DNA of 64,000 nt from Rhizobium sp. AC27/96 (GCF_001692325.1 NZ_LXKN01000001.1:1116001-1180000); one strand, 5' to 3'. Positions 17,193 through 25,963 are shown, counted from the first letter of the stretch. Notes: generated by a model not told the origin, from the sequence alone. Program-made: numbers and translations.

Positions 17193-18320
17193 ATGGATGT
17201 ACGTGCTGCGGTAGCAGTTCAGGCTGGCAAGCCGCTTGAGGTGATGACGGTTCAGCTGGAGGGTCCGAAGGCCGGCGAAGTGCTGATCGAGGTGAAGGCG
17301 ACAGGCATCTGCCACACCGACGACTTCACCCTCTCGGGCGCCGATCCTGAGGGCCTGTTCCCCGCCATCCTCGGCCACGAGGGCGCCGGCATCGTCGTCG
17401 ATGTCGGTCCGGGCGTTACCTCGGTGAAGAAGGGCGATCACGTCATTCCGCTTTACACGCCGGAGTGCCGCGAATGCTATTCCTGCACCTCGCGCAAGAC
17501 CAACCTCTGCACCTCGATCCGCGCAACCCAGGGCCAGGGCCTCATGCCGGATGGCACGTCGCGTTTCTCGATCGGCAAGGACAAGATCCATCACTACATG
17601 GGCTGTTCAACCTTCGCCAACTTCACCGTGCTGCCCGAGATCGCGCTTGCCAAGGTCAATCCGGACGCCCCGTTTGACAAGATCTGCTATATCGGCTGCG
17701 GCGTCACGACAGGCATCGGCGCCGTCATCAACACCGCCAAGGTCGAAATCGGCTCGACCGCGATCGTCTTCGGTCTCGGCGGCATCGGCCTCAATGTGCT
17801 TCAAGGCCTGCGCCTTGCCGGCGCGGACATGATCATCGGCGTCGATATCAACAATGACCGCAAGGCCTGGGGCGAAAAGTTCGGCATGACCCACTTCGTC
17901 AATCCGAAGGAAGTCGGTGATGACATCGTGCCCTATCTCGTCAACTTGACGAAACGCAACGGCGACCTGATCGGCGGTGCTGACTACACGTTCGACTGCA
18001 CGGGTAACACCAAGGTCATGCGGCAGGCGCTGGAAGCCTCGCATCGCGGCTGGGGCAAATCCATCATCATCGGTGTCGCCGGCGCTGGCCAGGAAATCTC
18101 TACCCGTCCGTTCCAGCTGGTCACCGGCCGCAACTGGATGGGCACCGCTTTCGGTGGCGCGCGTGGCCGCACCGATGTACCTAAGATCGTCGACTGGTAC
18201 ATGCAAGGCAAGATCCAGATCGATCCGATGATCACCCACACCATGCCGCTCGAAGACATCAACAGGGGCTTCGAGCTGATGCATTCCGGCGAAAGCATCC
18301 GGGGTGTCGTGGTCTACTAA
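17193..18320 (+). CDS. frmA: S-(hydroxymethyl)glutathione dehydrogenase / class III alcohol dehydrogenase
   Basis: 375 residues. It oxidises the glutathione-formaldehyde adduct to S-formylglutathione with NAD. Catalytic zinc ligands include Cys40 (TGICHTDDFTLSG) and His62 (GHEGAG); structural zinc ligands are Cys92, 95, 98 and 106. The NAD-binding GLGGIGLNV is present. The start MDVRAAVAVQAGK has GGGATGAG upstream; the frame opens earlier at 17157. The hydrolase for its product is encoded at 18848, with one unrelated gene between. Also called adhC or adhI. Confidence 0.95.
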   Translation: MDVRAAVAVQAGKPLEVMTVQLEGPKAGEVLIEVKATGICHTDDFTLSGADPEGLFPAILGHEGAGIVVDVGPGVTSVKKGDHVIPLYTPECRECYSCTSRKTNLCTSIRATQGQGLMPDGTSRFSIGKDKIHHYMGCSTFANFTVLPEIALAKVNPDAPFDKICYIGCGVTTGIGAVINTAKVEIGSTAIVFGLGGIGLNVLQGLRLAGADMIIGVDINNDRKAWGEKFGMTHFVNPKEVGDDIVPYLVNLTKRNGDLIGGADYTFDCTGNTKVMRQALEASHRGWGKSIIIGVAGAGQEISTRPFQLVTGRNWMGTAFGGARGRTDVPKIVDWYMQGKIQIDPMITHTMPLEDINRGFELMHSGESIRGVVVY

Positions 18321-18331
18321 GGCCGAGGAAT

Positions 18332-18364
18332 TGCATGCGGTATACAAGAAATATACCGCATGCA
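18332..18364. repeat. 13-base perfect hairpin between frmA and the UPF0178 gene
   Basis: TGCATGCGGTATA (18332-18344) and TATACCGCATGCA (18352-18364) are perfect complements with a 7-base loop CAAGAAA. It begins 12 bases after the frmA stop. No T-run follows on the plus strand, so it may attenuate transcription, stabilise the frmA mRNA 3' end, or be an operator (the TATAC core recalls GntR-type sites). An ATG lies in its right arm but is probably not a start codon. Confidence 0.65.
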
Positions 18365-18383
18365 TCTGAAAAGATTTGATTTA

Positions 18384-18851
18384 ATGATCTATGTCGATGC
18401 AGACGCCTGCCCGGTAAAGCCGGAAATCCTGAAGGTTGCCGAACGCCACGGCATCGAAGTAACACTTGTCGCCAATTCCGGATTGCGCCCGTCGCGGGAT
18501 CCGATGGTGAAGAACATCATCGTCTCCAGCGCCTTTGATGCGGCCGATAACTGGATCGCCGAGCATGCCGGTCCGGGAGATATCGTCGTCACCGCCGACG
18601 TGCCGCTCGCCGGGCGCTGCGTCGCCACCGGCGCGCTGGTGACCGGACCGACAGGTCGAGTGTTTGACGTTACCAATATCGGCATGGCGACCGCGATGCG
18701 CGATCTCGGCGCACATCTTCGCGAAACCGGCGAGAGCAAGGGATACAACGCCGCCTTCTCGCCGCGCGACCGCTCCGCCTTCCTGGAAACCTTTGACCGG
18801 CTCTGCCGGCGTGCAAAAGCACATCAATCATCGCCTGGAGATCAGTCTTGA
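18384..18851 (+). CDS. YaiI/YqxD family protein (UPF0178)
   Basis: 155 residues. It starts MIYVDADACPVKPEI, the hallmark of UPF0178, with later NSGLRPSRDP, GDIVVTADVPLA and GESKGYNAAFSPRDRSAFL. The PIN/NYN-like acidic motif suggests a nuclease-type fold, but the family's function is not established. The start at 18384 is chosen over 18360 because the latter lies inside the hairpin. It overlaps the next gene by four bases, hence co-translated with fghA. Confidence 0.85.
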   Translation: MIYVDADACPVKPEILKVAERHGIEVTLVANSGLRPSRDPMVKNIIVSSAFDAADNWIAEHAGPGDIVVTADVPLAGRCVATGALVTGPTGRVFDVTNIGMATAMRDLGAHLRETGESKGYNAAFSPRDRSAFLETFDRLCRRAKAHQSSPGDQS

Positions 18852-19681
18852 ACATCATTTCCCAGAACACCGCCTTTGGCGGCATGCAGGGCGTCTTTTC
18901 GCACGAGTCGGACGCCTGCAAATGCGAAATGACCTTCGCTGTCTTCGTGCCGCCGCAGGCAATCAAGGAGCCGCGCCCGGTCCTCTGGTATCTCTCCGGC
19001 CTCACCTGCACGCACGCAAATGTCATGGAGAAAGGCGAATATCGCCGCATGGCCGCCGAGCTCGGCCTGATCATCGTCTGCCCGGACACCAGCCCGCGCG
19101 GCAATGACGTGCCGGATGAACTGACCAACTGGCAGATGGGCAAGGGCGCGGGCTTCTATCTCGACGCCACCGAGACGCCCTGGGCCGAAAATTATCGGAT
19201 GTACAGCTACATCACCGAAGAACTGCCAGCGCTCATTGCCAAGCAGTTCCGCGTCGATATGAGCCGCCAGGGCATTTTTGGCCATTCCATGGGCGGCCAC
19301 GGCGCAATGACGATCGCACTGAAGAATCCGGATCGCTTCAAGAGCTGCTCCGCTTTTGCACCGATCGTCCAGCCGTCGACGGCTGACTGGTCCGCGCCGG
19401 CCTTGGAGAAGTATCTCGGTGCCGACAAAATGGCCTGGAGGCAGTACGACGCCTGCTCTCTCGTCGAAGACGGCGCCCGCTTCCCGGAGTTCCTGATCGA
19501 TCAAGGCAAGGCCGACAGTTTCCTCGAAAACGGCCTGCGCCCCTGGCTGTTCGAAGAGGCCATCAAGGATACCGGCATCGGTCTGACGCTGCGCATGCAC
19601 GAACGCTACGACCACTCCTACTATTTCATTTCCAGCTTCATGGACGATCATCTGAAATGGCACGCCGAGCGGCTAGCGTGA
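18848..19681 (+). CDS. fghA: S-formylglutathione hydrolase
   Basis: 277 residues. It hydrolyses S-formylglutathione to formate and glutathione, the second step of formaldehyde detoxification after FrmA. Esterase D signature: GLTCTHANVMEKGEYRRMAAE, nucleophile Ser147 in GIFGHSMGGHGAM, and the charge-relay His in ERYDHSYYFI. The likely start is TTG 18848, overlapping the previous stop (TTGA) with GGAG eight bases before; the next in-frame ATG would remove conserved N-terminal residues. Confidence 0.93.
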   Translation: MNIISQNTAFGGMQGVFSHESDACKCEMTFAVFVPPQAIKEPRPVLWYLSGLTCTHANVMEKGEYRRMAAELGLIIVCPDTSPRGNDVPDELTNWQMGKGAGFYLDATETPWAENYRMYSYITEELPALIAKQFRVDMSRQGIFGHSMGGHGAMTIALKNPDRFKSCSAFAPIVQPSTADWSAPALEKYLGADKMAWRQYDACSLVEDGARFPEFLIDQGKADSFLENGLRPWLFEEAIKDTGIGLTLRMHERYDHSYYFISSFMDDHLKWHAERLA

Positions 19682-19713
19682 AACGGGTGGCATGGCAGCC
19701 ATGCACTCAAAAG

Positions 19714-19742
19714 CTTGAAAAACGCCGGTAACAGAGGCATAT
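19714..19742 (+). promoter_or_regulatory. Promoter of the riboswitch-sugE transcript
   Basis: CTTGAA (19714-19719) and GCATAT (19737-19742) are 17 bases apart. Predicted transcription start near 19749 would put the first riboswitch hairpin at the very 5' end of the RNA, which fits. Confidence 0.5.
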
Positions 19743-19750
19743 AGAAAACG

Positions 19751-19814
19751 CGCAGACGACTGCGGCGGCCGATATCGATTGATCGGCCGTAAGCATCCGC
19801 GGGGACGGCCTCGC
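19751..19814 (+). ncRNA. Guanidine-II (mini-ykkC) riboswitch
   Basis: Two small hairpins with ACGR tetraloops: CGCAG-ACGA-CTGCG (19751-19764) and GCGGGG-ACGG-CCTCGC (19799-19814), joined by a 34-base linker that can itself fold (GGCCGAT/ATCGGCC). This pair is the defining architecture of the guanidine-II class, known to control sugE-type guanidinium exporters. The second hairpin lies about ten bases before the AAAGGAG ribosome site at 19822-19828, consistent with translational control. Hairpins and context seen directly; ligand from established knowledge. Confidence 0.85.
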
Positions 19815-19834
19815 TCTTAACAAAGGAGCGTAAA

Positions 19835-20149
19835 ATGGCCTGGTTTCTGCTTTTTCTTGCAGGTCTGTTCGAAATTGGCTGGGCGGTTGGCCTCAAATAT
19901 ACCGACGGCTTCACGCGGCTGACGCCGACAGTCCTCACTGTCATATCGATGATCATCAGCATCACGCTGCTGGGCCTTGCGGTAAAGACCCTGCCCATGG
20001 GCACGGCCTACGCCGTCTGGACGGGCATCGGCACGGTCGGCACCGTGCTGCTCGGCATATGGCTGCTTGGCGATCCCGCGACCCTGGTCCGCCTCACCTG
20101 CATCGGCCTGATCGTGGCCGGCATTGCCGGCCTCAAATTCGTCGCCTGA
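19835..20149 (+). CDS. sugE: SMR-family guanidinium exporter (SugE/Gdx)
   Basis: 104 residues, four transmembrane helices. Small multidrug-resistance-like protein with the essential Glu13 in [21 protein letters not shown] and the [15 protein letters not shown] segment of the third helix. The Gdx subtype exports guanidinium in exchange for protons; the riboswitch directly upstream supports that reading over a quaternary ammonium exporter. Preceded by AAAGGAGCG. Converges on the DoxX gene with an 11-base gap. Confidence 0.93.
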   Translation: MAWFLLFLAGLFEIGWAVGLKYTDGFTRLTPTVLTVISMIISITLLGLAVKTLPMGTAYAVWTGIGTVGTVLLGIWLLGDPATLVRLTCIGLIVAGIAGLKFVA

Positions 20150-20160
20150 CGAACCCTCGG

Positions 20161-20547
20161 TCATCGGCGCTGGCGATTGTCCAGCGCCCACTCTCCCGCA
20201 CCGGCAAACACCAGAAACAGGAAGATGAAGCAGAACAGCACTGCGCCATCGCCCTGATTGTTCGCCGGGAAGAAATTGATCGGCATATGGACTGTGAAAT
20301 AGGCGATCGCCATCTCGCCGCTGAGCAGAAAAGCGACGGGGCGGGTAAAGAGACCGATCAGAATGAGGATGCCGCCAACAAGCTCCATAACGGCCGCGAC
20401 GAAAAATAATGTCGTGATTTCATAGGGTGCTGGCGGAAAGCCGAAGAGCTTTTGCGTGCCGTGTTCGATGAACAAGATAGCCGTGACAATTCGCAGGACC
20501 GCGAGTGCTGCAGGCTGATAAGGCGACAAACGTTCGGAAAGGGACAT
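20161..20547 (-). CDS. DoxX family membrane protein
   Basis: 128 residues, four hydrophobic segments. It carries the DoxX pattern LRIVTAILFIEHGTQKLFGF near residue 20, a short periplasmic loop, MELVGGILILIGLFTRPVAF, and a C-terminal FIFLFLVFAGAGEWALD. It is closely similar to the next gene upstream (20682-21074), a tandem duplication. Function of the family in rhizobia is not settled; it is often linked to redox stress. ATG 20547 follows CGGAGATCCTC. Confidence 0.85.
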   Translation of the reverse strand: MSLSERLSPYQPAALAVLRIVTAILFIEHGTQKLFGFPPAPYEITTLFFVAAVMELVGGILILIGLFTRPVAFLLSGEMAIAYFTVHMPINFFPANNQGDGAVLFCFIFLFLVFAGAGEWALDNRQRR

Positions 20548-20643
20548 GAGGATCTCCGTTCGAAGGGGATGCGAACGAGATCCTGTCACAATGCTCTCGT
20601 TCCGCCGACTATGGGGTCAACACGCGAGAGACAGATTTATTCA

Positions 20644-20670
20644 CCGGGCTCAGCCAAGGACCGAGCCCGG
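20644..20670 (-). terminator. Strong hairpin downstream of the first doxX gene
   Basis: CCGGGCTC (20644-20651) pairs perfectly with GAGCCCGG (20663-20670), 11-base loop. It starts a few bases past the stop of the 20682-21074 gene on the minus strand. There is only a weak T stretch after it, so it may also act as an mRNA-stabilising element between the two DoxX genes. Confidence 0.45.
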
Positions 20671-20681
20671 CATCTATGTGC

Positions 20682-21074
20682 TTACTTCTTGTTGTTGTCG
20701 ATCGCCAGAAGGCCGGGGCCAGCGAAGATCAGGAACAGGAAGATGAAGCAATAGAGGATGGCCGCATCACCGCCATTGTTGACCGGGAAGAAATTCTTCG
20801 GGTAATGCGCCATGAAATAGGCAACCGCCATATTGCCGCAAAGGATGAATGCGACCGGACGGGTAAAGAAGCCGACAATCGTCGCCAAACCGCCGACGAG
20901 CTCGATGATACCCTGAACCAGGATCAGGGTTGGCAACGGGCTTGGGAACTGACCACCGGGCGGGAAGCCGAAAAGCTTCTGCACGCCATGTTCGATGAAC
21001 AACACGCCGGTGACGACACGCAATACAGTAAGAGCATAGGGCTGATATTGGTTCAGCCGATCGGAAAGCGCCAT
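20682..21074 (-). CDS. DoxX family membrane protein (paralog)
   Basis: 130 residues with the same layout as the downstream gene: VLRVVTGVLFIEHGVQKLFGFPPG, IIELVGGLATIVGFFTRPVAFI, MAHYPKNFFPVNNGGDAA, and a terminal membrane helix FIFLFLIFAGPGLLAID. The two proteins share most of these blocks, so they arose by tandem duplication. About 135 bases with a strong hairpin separate them. Confidence 0.85.
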   Translation of the reverse strand: MALSDRLNQYQPYALTVLRVVTGVLFIEHGVQKLFGFPPGGQFPSPLPTLILVQGIIELVGGLATIVGFFTRPVAFILCGNMAVAYFMAHYPKNFFPVNNGGDAAILYCFIFLFLIFAGPGLLAIDNNKK

Positions 21075-21131
21075 TTTAGACTCCAGTTTTAACTCCCCCA
21101 GGACAAAGCATTAGAGTGCACGCCGGCGAAC

Positions 21132-21181
21132 GGGAAAACACGGATTCTGACGTCCAATCAATTTTCCGTGTAAAATCCGTG
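21132..21181 (-). terminator. Candidate terminator of pccB
   Basis: On the minus strand CACGGATT (21181-21174) can pair with AATCCGTG (21146-21139) and is followed by TTTTCCC. The loop is long (27 bases) and could fold further, so this is a moderate call. Confidence 0.4.
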
Positions 21182-21197
21182 GCTTGTTGTCACATAC

Positions 21198-22730
21198 TCA
21201 CAATGGAATGTTGTCGTGTTTCTTCCAGGGATTGGTCAGGTCCTTGTTGCGCAGCATCTTCAACCCTTGCGCCAACCGCCGGCGCGTGGAGCGTGGCATG
21301 ATCACCTCATCGATGTAGCCGCGCTCGGCAGCAACGAAGGGCGACAGGAAACGGTCCTCATACATCTTGGTATGGGCCGCGATCTTCTCGGGATCGGCAA
21401 TATCCTTGCGGAAGATGATCTCGACCGCGCCCTTGGCACCCATGACGGCAATCTGCGCCGTCGGCCATGCATAGTTGAGATCGCCGCGCAGATGCTTCGA
21501 CGCCATGACGTCATAGGCGCCGCCAAAGGCCTTGCGGGTGATGACTGTCAGTTTCGGCACGGTGGCCTCGGCATAGGCGAACAGCAGCTTGGCGCCATGC
21601 TTGATAAGCCCGCCATATTCCTGCGCCGTTCCCGGTAGAAAGCCCGGTACGTCGACGAAGGTGACGAGCGGAATATTGAAGCAATCACAGAAGCGGACGA
21701 AACGTGCGGCCTTGCGCGACGCATCGCTGTCAAGCACGCCGGCCAGCACCATCGGCTGGTTGGCGACGAAACCGACCGTCGCACCTTCGATCCGGCCGAA
21801 GCCGCAGACGATATTCTTTGCGAAGCTCTCCTGGATCTCGAGGAAATCGCCCTCGTCCGCCACCTTCAGGATCAGCTCCTTGATGTCGTAGGGTTTGTTG
21901 GCATTGGCCGGGATCAGCGTGTCGAGCGAGGTATCGGGCTCAGTGACGGATTGATAGCACTCGATCTCCGGAAGTGCTGATGTGTTTGACTGCGGCAGGA
22001 AATCGATGAGGTGGCGCACCTGCAGCAGCGTGTCGACGTCATTGTCGTAGGCCGCATCGGCGATCGAGGATTTTGTCGTATGCACCGACGCGCCGCCGAG
22101 CTGTTCGGAAGTCACTGTCTCATTGGTGACCGTCTTCACCACATCCGGCCCGGTGACGAACATGTAGGATGTGTCGCGGACCATGAAGATGAAATCGGTC
22201 ATGGCGGGCGAATAGACGTCACCGCCGGCACAAGGCCCCATGATCACGGAAATCTGTGGGATGACACCGGAAGCGAGCACGTTGCGCTGAAATACCTCGG
22301 CATAGCCACCAAGTGCGGCCACGCCTTCCTGGATACGGGCGCCACCGGCATCGTAGATACCAATGATGGGCGCGCGATTCTTCAGCGCCATGTCCTGTAC
22401 TTTGGTGATCTTTTCCGCATGTGCCTCTGAAAGAGATCCGCCGAAGACAGTGAAATCCTTGGCAAAAATGAAAACGGTGCGACCGTTGACGGTGCCCCAG
22501 CCGGTAACGACGCCGTCGCCGGCGATCTTGCTCTTGTCCATGCCGAAATCGGTCGAGCGATGTTCGACGAACATGTCGAATTCCTCGAAGGAGCCTTCAT
22601 CGAGAAAGATATCGATGCGCTCACGCGCCGTCAGCTTGCCGCGCGCATGCTGCGCGTCGATGCGCACCTGGCCTCCACCCAGTCTTGCGACTTCGCGACG
22701 GCGTTCCAGTTCCTGCAGGATTTCCTTCAT
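21198..22730 (-). CDS. pccB: Propionyl-CoA carboxylase beta subunit
   Basis: 510 residues. Carboxyltransferase subunit that moves the carboxyl from biotin (on PccA, encoded at 15093) to propionyl-CoA. Recognisable blocks: [20 protein letters not shown] at the start, [59 protein letters not shown], then the second crotonase-like half with [18 protein letters not shown] and [16 protein letters not shown]. Full length for the family. It stands on the opposite strand to pccA. Confidence 0.93.
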   Translation of the reverse strand: MKEILQELERRREVARLGGGQVRIDAQHARGKLTARERIDIFLDEGSFEEFDMFVEHRSTDFGMDKSKIAGDGVVTGWGTVNGRTVFIFAKDFTVFGGSLSEAHAEKITKVQDMALKNRAPIIGIYDAGGARIQEGVAALGGYAEVFQRNVLASGVIPQISVIMGPCAGGDVYSPAMTDFIFMVRDTSYMFVTGPDVVKTVTNETVTSEQLGGASVHTTKSSIADAAYDNDVDTLLQVRHLIDFLPQSNTSALPEIECYQSVTEPDTSLDTLIPANANKPYDIKELILKVADEGDFLEIQESFAKNIVCGFGRIEGATVGFVANQPMVLAGVLDSDASRKAARFVRFCDCFNIPLVTFVDVPGFLPGTAQEYGGLIKHGAKLLFAYAEATVPKLTVITRKAFGGAYDVMASKHLRGDLNYAWPTAQIAVMGAKGAVEIIFRKDIADPEKIAAHTKMYEDRFLSPFVAAERGYIDEVIMPRSTRRRLAQGLKMLRNKDLTNPWKKHDNIPL

Positions 22731-22793
22731 GCGGCCCTCTCTCCCTTACTGCTCGGGCTTAGCATGCCGCAAGCCTTCCTTGAAGCTATCAGC

Positions 22794-23264
22794 TTATTCC
22801 GCCAGCCGAGGCATGGTCAGCGAAAAGATGGAGCGGACGCGCGCGGCGATATCTTCCGCCAGTAGCTCGTCGGCCGTGGCCGGATCGGGCGCGACCGTTC
22901 TGATCTCAAAGGACGCCATGGCTATGACGGAGCCGCCGTTCTGCTCGGCTGCATCGATATTGACCTTCGCGCTGCTGCGATCGCGATTGAAACCGCGCGC
23001 CTTGCGAACATCGGTCAGCCGGATGGTGATGGCGACAGGCGGCAACGCCGCATTATGGGTCGTGGCAGCGATCGAGGCATTTACGCGATCATTGACGGCT
23101 GCAATCAACGCTGGCGAAACGGGCGGCAAGGCCTGATCGGCCACCACGGTCGAGCTGCGAACGTCATAGGTCGGAGGAGGAGGATCAACGGACCAGCTGG
23201 AGCACGCCGCCAGAGCCAAACATCCTACGAGCGCCGACACGGCTCTCGACCTCGACAACAACAT
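22794..23264 (-). CDS. Putative lipoprotein, unknown function
   Basis: 156 residues. It begins with a signal peptide ending in a lipobox (ALVGCLALAACSS, lipidation at the Cys near residue 21). After a Pro-rich linker (DPPPPTYDV) the mature part has a mixed fold with LPPVAITIRLTDVRKARGF and ending AARVRSIFSLTMPRLAE. Anchored in the inner leaflet or outer membrane; no family with known function recognised. It lies 63 bases upstream of pccB on the same strand. Confidence 0.75.
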   Translation of the reverse strand: MLLSRSRAVSALVGCLALAACSSWSVDPPPPTYDVRSSTVVADQALPPVSPALIAAVNDRVNASIAATTHNAALPPVAITIRLTDVRKARGFNRDRSSAKVNIDAAEQNGGSVIAMASFEIRTVAPDPATADELLAEDIAARVRSIFSLTMPRLAE

Positions 23265-23333
23265 GATCCCTGCCCCGACTTCCCAATCTGCAAGATACGA
23301 AGGCCGCTATAAAGGACTGGAAATCAACAATAT

Positions 23334-24119
23334 TCAACTGCGCAGAGCAGAAAAAACATCCGTTGCAGCCTGAAATTCCTCAAAACGTTGCGAGCGCCGC
23401 TGTTCCGCTTCGTCGTCGCTGCCCCAATGTTCGATCGTCCAGTCTTCGTCGAGATGGGCGAGCGACCAGACGTCAGCGAGCGGCAGGAAACCCTCCGCGA
23501 AGGCAAGCGCCAGGATCGCCGAGCCGGTCAGCGTCGTGATCGTATGCAGGCTCGCAAGCTCCATCGACGCATCGTATTTCTGCAAAGCCAAGGCGAAGGC
23601 AGCGATGGCTTCGCCGGGCTGATCCTGATGCATGACACCTTCGGCGAGGATGAAGCGCGCGCTAAGCGTGTCCGCTGCCCATTCGATCACCGGGTTCCAG
23701 CGCGCCGACTGTCGCTCCACGAGGCGCTCCGGGCCATCGGCCCGATAGCAGAGCAGGTCATTGCCGGAAAAGCGCACGATTTCGTCGAATACCGCCTGGC
23801 TTTCGGCGACGACGCCATCGATAGCGGTGTTGACAAGGCGGGTAACGGGCATGGTCGCGGGATCGATGACCTCGACCTGCCTCGCCCATTCGGCAGCCAC
23901 CAGTCTGGCGAGCGCTTCCGTCGGCAAGGCGAGAGTATGGCGAGCCGGCGTCTTGACCGCCTTGCCATCGAGCGAAATGGCGTGGCCCTCTTCACCCTTG
24001 CTGATCGTCACCTCCTTGTAGAAGCGCTTCGGCAAGGGCCTTTTCATCTGGATCTGCGCACGGCGGATCGGATCGGGGTGGCTCAGCCCCTCGGAAAGAT
24101 CGTTCAACAGGTCGCGCAT
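23334..24119 (-). CDS. ATP12 family chaperone
   Basis: 261 residues. In mitochondria ATP12 assists assembly of the F1 alpha subunit, and most alphaproteobacteria carry a homologue. Typical blocks are KRFYKEVTISKGEEGHAISLDGKAVKTPARH, PTEALARLVAAEWARQ, DPATMPVTRLVNTAIDG, DLLCYRADGPERLVERQSARWNPV and a C-terminal LHTITTLTGSAILALA. It is the last gene of the rluC-HAD-ATP12 cluster, ten bases after the HAD gene. Confidence 0.92.
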   Translation of the reverse strand: MRDLLNDLSEGLSHPDPIRRAQIQMKRPLPKRFYKEVTISKGEEGHAISLDGKAVKTPARHTLALPTEALARLVAAEWARQVEVIDPATMPVTRLVNTAIDGVVAESQAVFDEIVRFSGNDLLCYRADGPERLVERQSARWNPVIEWAADTLSARFILAEGVMHQDQPGEAIAAFALALQKYDASMELASLHTITTLTGSAILALAFAEGFLPLADVWSLAHLDEDWTIEHWGSDDEAEQRRSQRFEEFQAATDVFSALRS

Positions 24120-24128
24120 GGCGTCACC

Positions 24129-24782
24129 TCAGAGAATATGGCTCAACAAGTCATTTGGATGGTGGGCAATCGCATCGGCGCCGGCTGCAAGCAGCTCCTC
24201 GACCGAAGCGTAACCCCAGGATACGCCGATGGCCGTGGCTCCGGCTGCCTTTGCCATCTGCATGTCGTAGACAGCGTCACCGATGACGATGGTATCGTGC
24301 GGGTCCATCCCGGTTTCATCGCAGCATTCCGTCACCATCGCCGGATGCGGCTTCGACGGGCAATCGTCGGCGGTGCGTGAAACCATGAAGTAGGGCGTGA
24401 AACCATTGACTTCAAGAATATGGGTCAGGCCACGGCGGGACTTGCCAGTCACGGCACCGAGCAGCAACTCGTCGCGGGCCGCAAGGGTCTCGACCAACGG
24501 CTTGATGCCATCGAACAGCGGCGTCTGCATGTCAGATTCATCGCGAACGCCGGGGAAGATCGACTTGTAATGCGCCGTCATCGCGATCGCTTCGTCATCG
24601 ACATGTGCCTTGCCCTGCATGCGGGCTATGGCGATATCGAGCGTCAGGCCGATGATCGACTTGGTGGCGGAGACATCGGGGCGCTTGTAGCCGAAGGCGA
24701 CGAACGTGCGCGCCATCACTTCATGGATAAGGCGCGCGCTGTCGATCAGCGTGCCATCGCAATCGAAAAGAACCAGTTTCAT
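24129..24782 (-). CDS. HAD-family hydrolase (phosphoglycolate-phosphatase-like)
   Basis: 217 residues. HAD motif I is KLVLFDCDGTLIDSARL; motif II is LLGAVTGKS; motif III/IV are KPHPAM and VIGDAVYDMQMAKAAG. The cap domain is of the helical type with an IIGLTLD segment as in phosphoglycolate phosphatases. Exact substrate cannot be told from sequence. Overlaps the rluC-like gene by four bases, so the two are coupled. Confidence 0.88.
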   Translation of the reverse strand: MKLVLFDCDGTLIDSARLIHEVMARTFVAFGYKRPDVSATKSIIGLTLDIAIARMQGKAHVDDEAIAMTAHYKSIFPGVRDESDMQTPLFDGIKPLVETLAARDELLLGAVTGKSRRGLTHILEVNGFTPYFMVSRTADDCPSKPHPAMVTECCDETGMDPHDTIVIGDAVYDMQMAKAAGATAIGVSWGYASVEELLAAGADAIAHHPNDLLSHIL

Positions 24783-25777
24783 TCGTCGTCCGGCTCCCCT
24801 GCCGATGCCATGTCAAGTCCGAGAAGGTTCCAGGTCTGCACCATGTGCGGCGGCAAAGGTGCCGTAACGCGCAGGCGACCGCCATTCGGATGCGGGATGT
24901 CGATATGGCGGGCATGCAGATGCAGGCGCTTCTGGACACCGCCTGGAAAATCCCAGTTCGGATCGTCATCGAAATACTTGGGGTCGCCGATGATCGGGTG
25001 GCCTATGTGCAGGGCATGAACGCGCAGCTGGTGCGTGCGGCCGGTATAGGGCTCCATTTCCAGCCAGGCGAGGCTCTGCGCCGCGGTTTCGAGCACGCGG
25101 TAGTAGGAGATGGCGTGGTCCGCGCCATCTTCTCCATGCTTGGCGATGCGCATACGATCACCGTCCGGTGTCGCTTCCTTCACCAGCCAGGTGGAAATCT
25201 TGTCCTCATGCTTGCGCGGCACGCCTTTCACCAACGACCAGTAGGTCTTCTTGGTATCGCGTTCGCGAAAGGCCGCCGTCAGCTTCTGCGCGGCGCCGCG
25301 GGTGCGGGCAACGACGAGGACGCCTGATGTATCGCGGTCGAGGCGGTGCACCAGGCGCGGCTTTTCACCCTTCTTGCTTGTCCATGCCTCAAGCATCTTA
25401 TCAAGATGACGGACAAGGCCGGAACCGCCCTGCACCGCAAGGCCGGCCGGCTTGTTCAATACAAAGACCTTGTCGTCTTCATGAAGCAGCATGCGCGCGA
25501 GAAGCTCGCCGTCGCCGGAATGTTTCAGGTCATTGTTGCCGATAGGGCCGCTCTTCAGCGCCTTGGCATCGACGTCGAGTGGCGGCACGCGCACCACCTG
25601 CCCCGGCTGCACGCGCGCATCCGTCTTGACGCGGCCGCCATCGACGCGCACCTGGCCGGAACGCAGCAGCTTCTGCAGCTGACCAAATCCCAGACCCGGA
25701 AAATGGACTTTGAACCAACGATCGAGGCGCATGCCGGCTTCTTCAGGCTCGACCTGTATATGTTCAATCCCGGCCAT
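24779..25777 (-). CDS. RluA/RluC-family pseudouridine synthase
   Basis: 332 residues. N-terminal S4 RNA-binding domain (RLDRWFKVHFPGLGFGQLQKLL...GQVRVDGGRV) followed by the pseudouridine synthase domain with LNKPAGLAVQGG and the catalytic Asp in LVHRLDRDTSGVLVVART, later GRTHQLRVH. Probably modifies 23S rRNA as RluC does. MAGIEHIQV at 25777 is preferred as start over an upstream in-frame codon at 25840. Confidence 0.9.
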   Translation of the reverse strand: MAGIEHIQVEPEEAGMRLDRWFKVHFPGLGFGQLQKLLRSGQVRVDGGRVKTDARVQPGQVVRVPPLDVDAKALKSGPIGNNDLKHSGDGELLARMLLHEDDKVFVLNKPAGLAVQGGSGLVRHLDKMLEAWTSKKGEKPRLVHRLDRDTSGVLVVARTRGAAQKLTAAFRERDTKKTYWSLVKGVPRKHEDKISTWLVKEATPDGDRMRIAKHGEDGADHAISYYRVLETAAQSLAWLEMEPYTGRTHQLRVHALHIGHPIIGDPKYFDDDPNWDFPGGVQKRLHLHARHIDIPHPNGGRLRVTAPLPPHMVQTWNLLGLDMASAGEPDDE

Positions 25778-25909
25778 TGTTCTTCTTTCAAATGCCGCGG
25801 CATGCCCCGGAAGTGCCAAACATTCGCTGGACGGGATCATGCCGATTCAAACAACGGGACGAATAGCCCCGCGGCCGGGCATTTCCCGACCTTTTGAGGT
25901 GGCTTTAGA

Positions 25910-25956
25910 GCATTTCGAGCAAAAGTGGAAACTGGAATTATCCGCGCCGGATAATT
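25910..25956. repeat. Rhizobial intergenic repeat fragment ending in a strong palindrome
   Basis: AGAGCATTTCGAGCAAAAGTGGAAAC (roughly 25910-25936) resembles an intergenic repeat common in Rhizobium and relatives, from memory. It is followed by AATTATCCG-CGC-CGGATAATT (25936-25956), a perfect 9-base hairpin. On the plus strand it ends in TTTTCT. It lies between the convergent-tail PCuAC gene and the rluC start, and may terminate the PCuAC transcript. Confidence 0.5.
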
Positions 25957-25963
25957 TTCTGGC

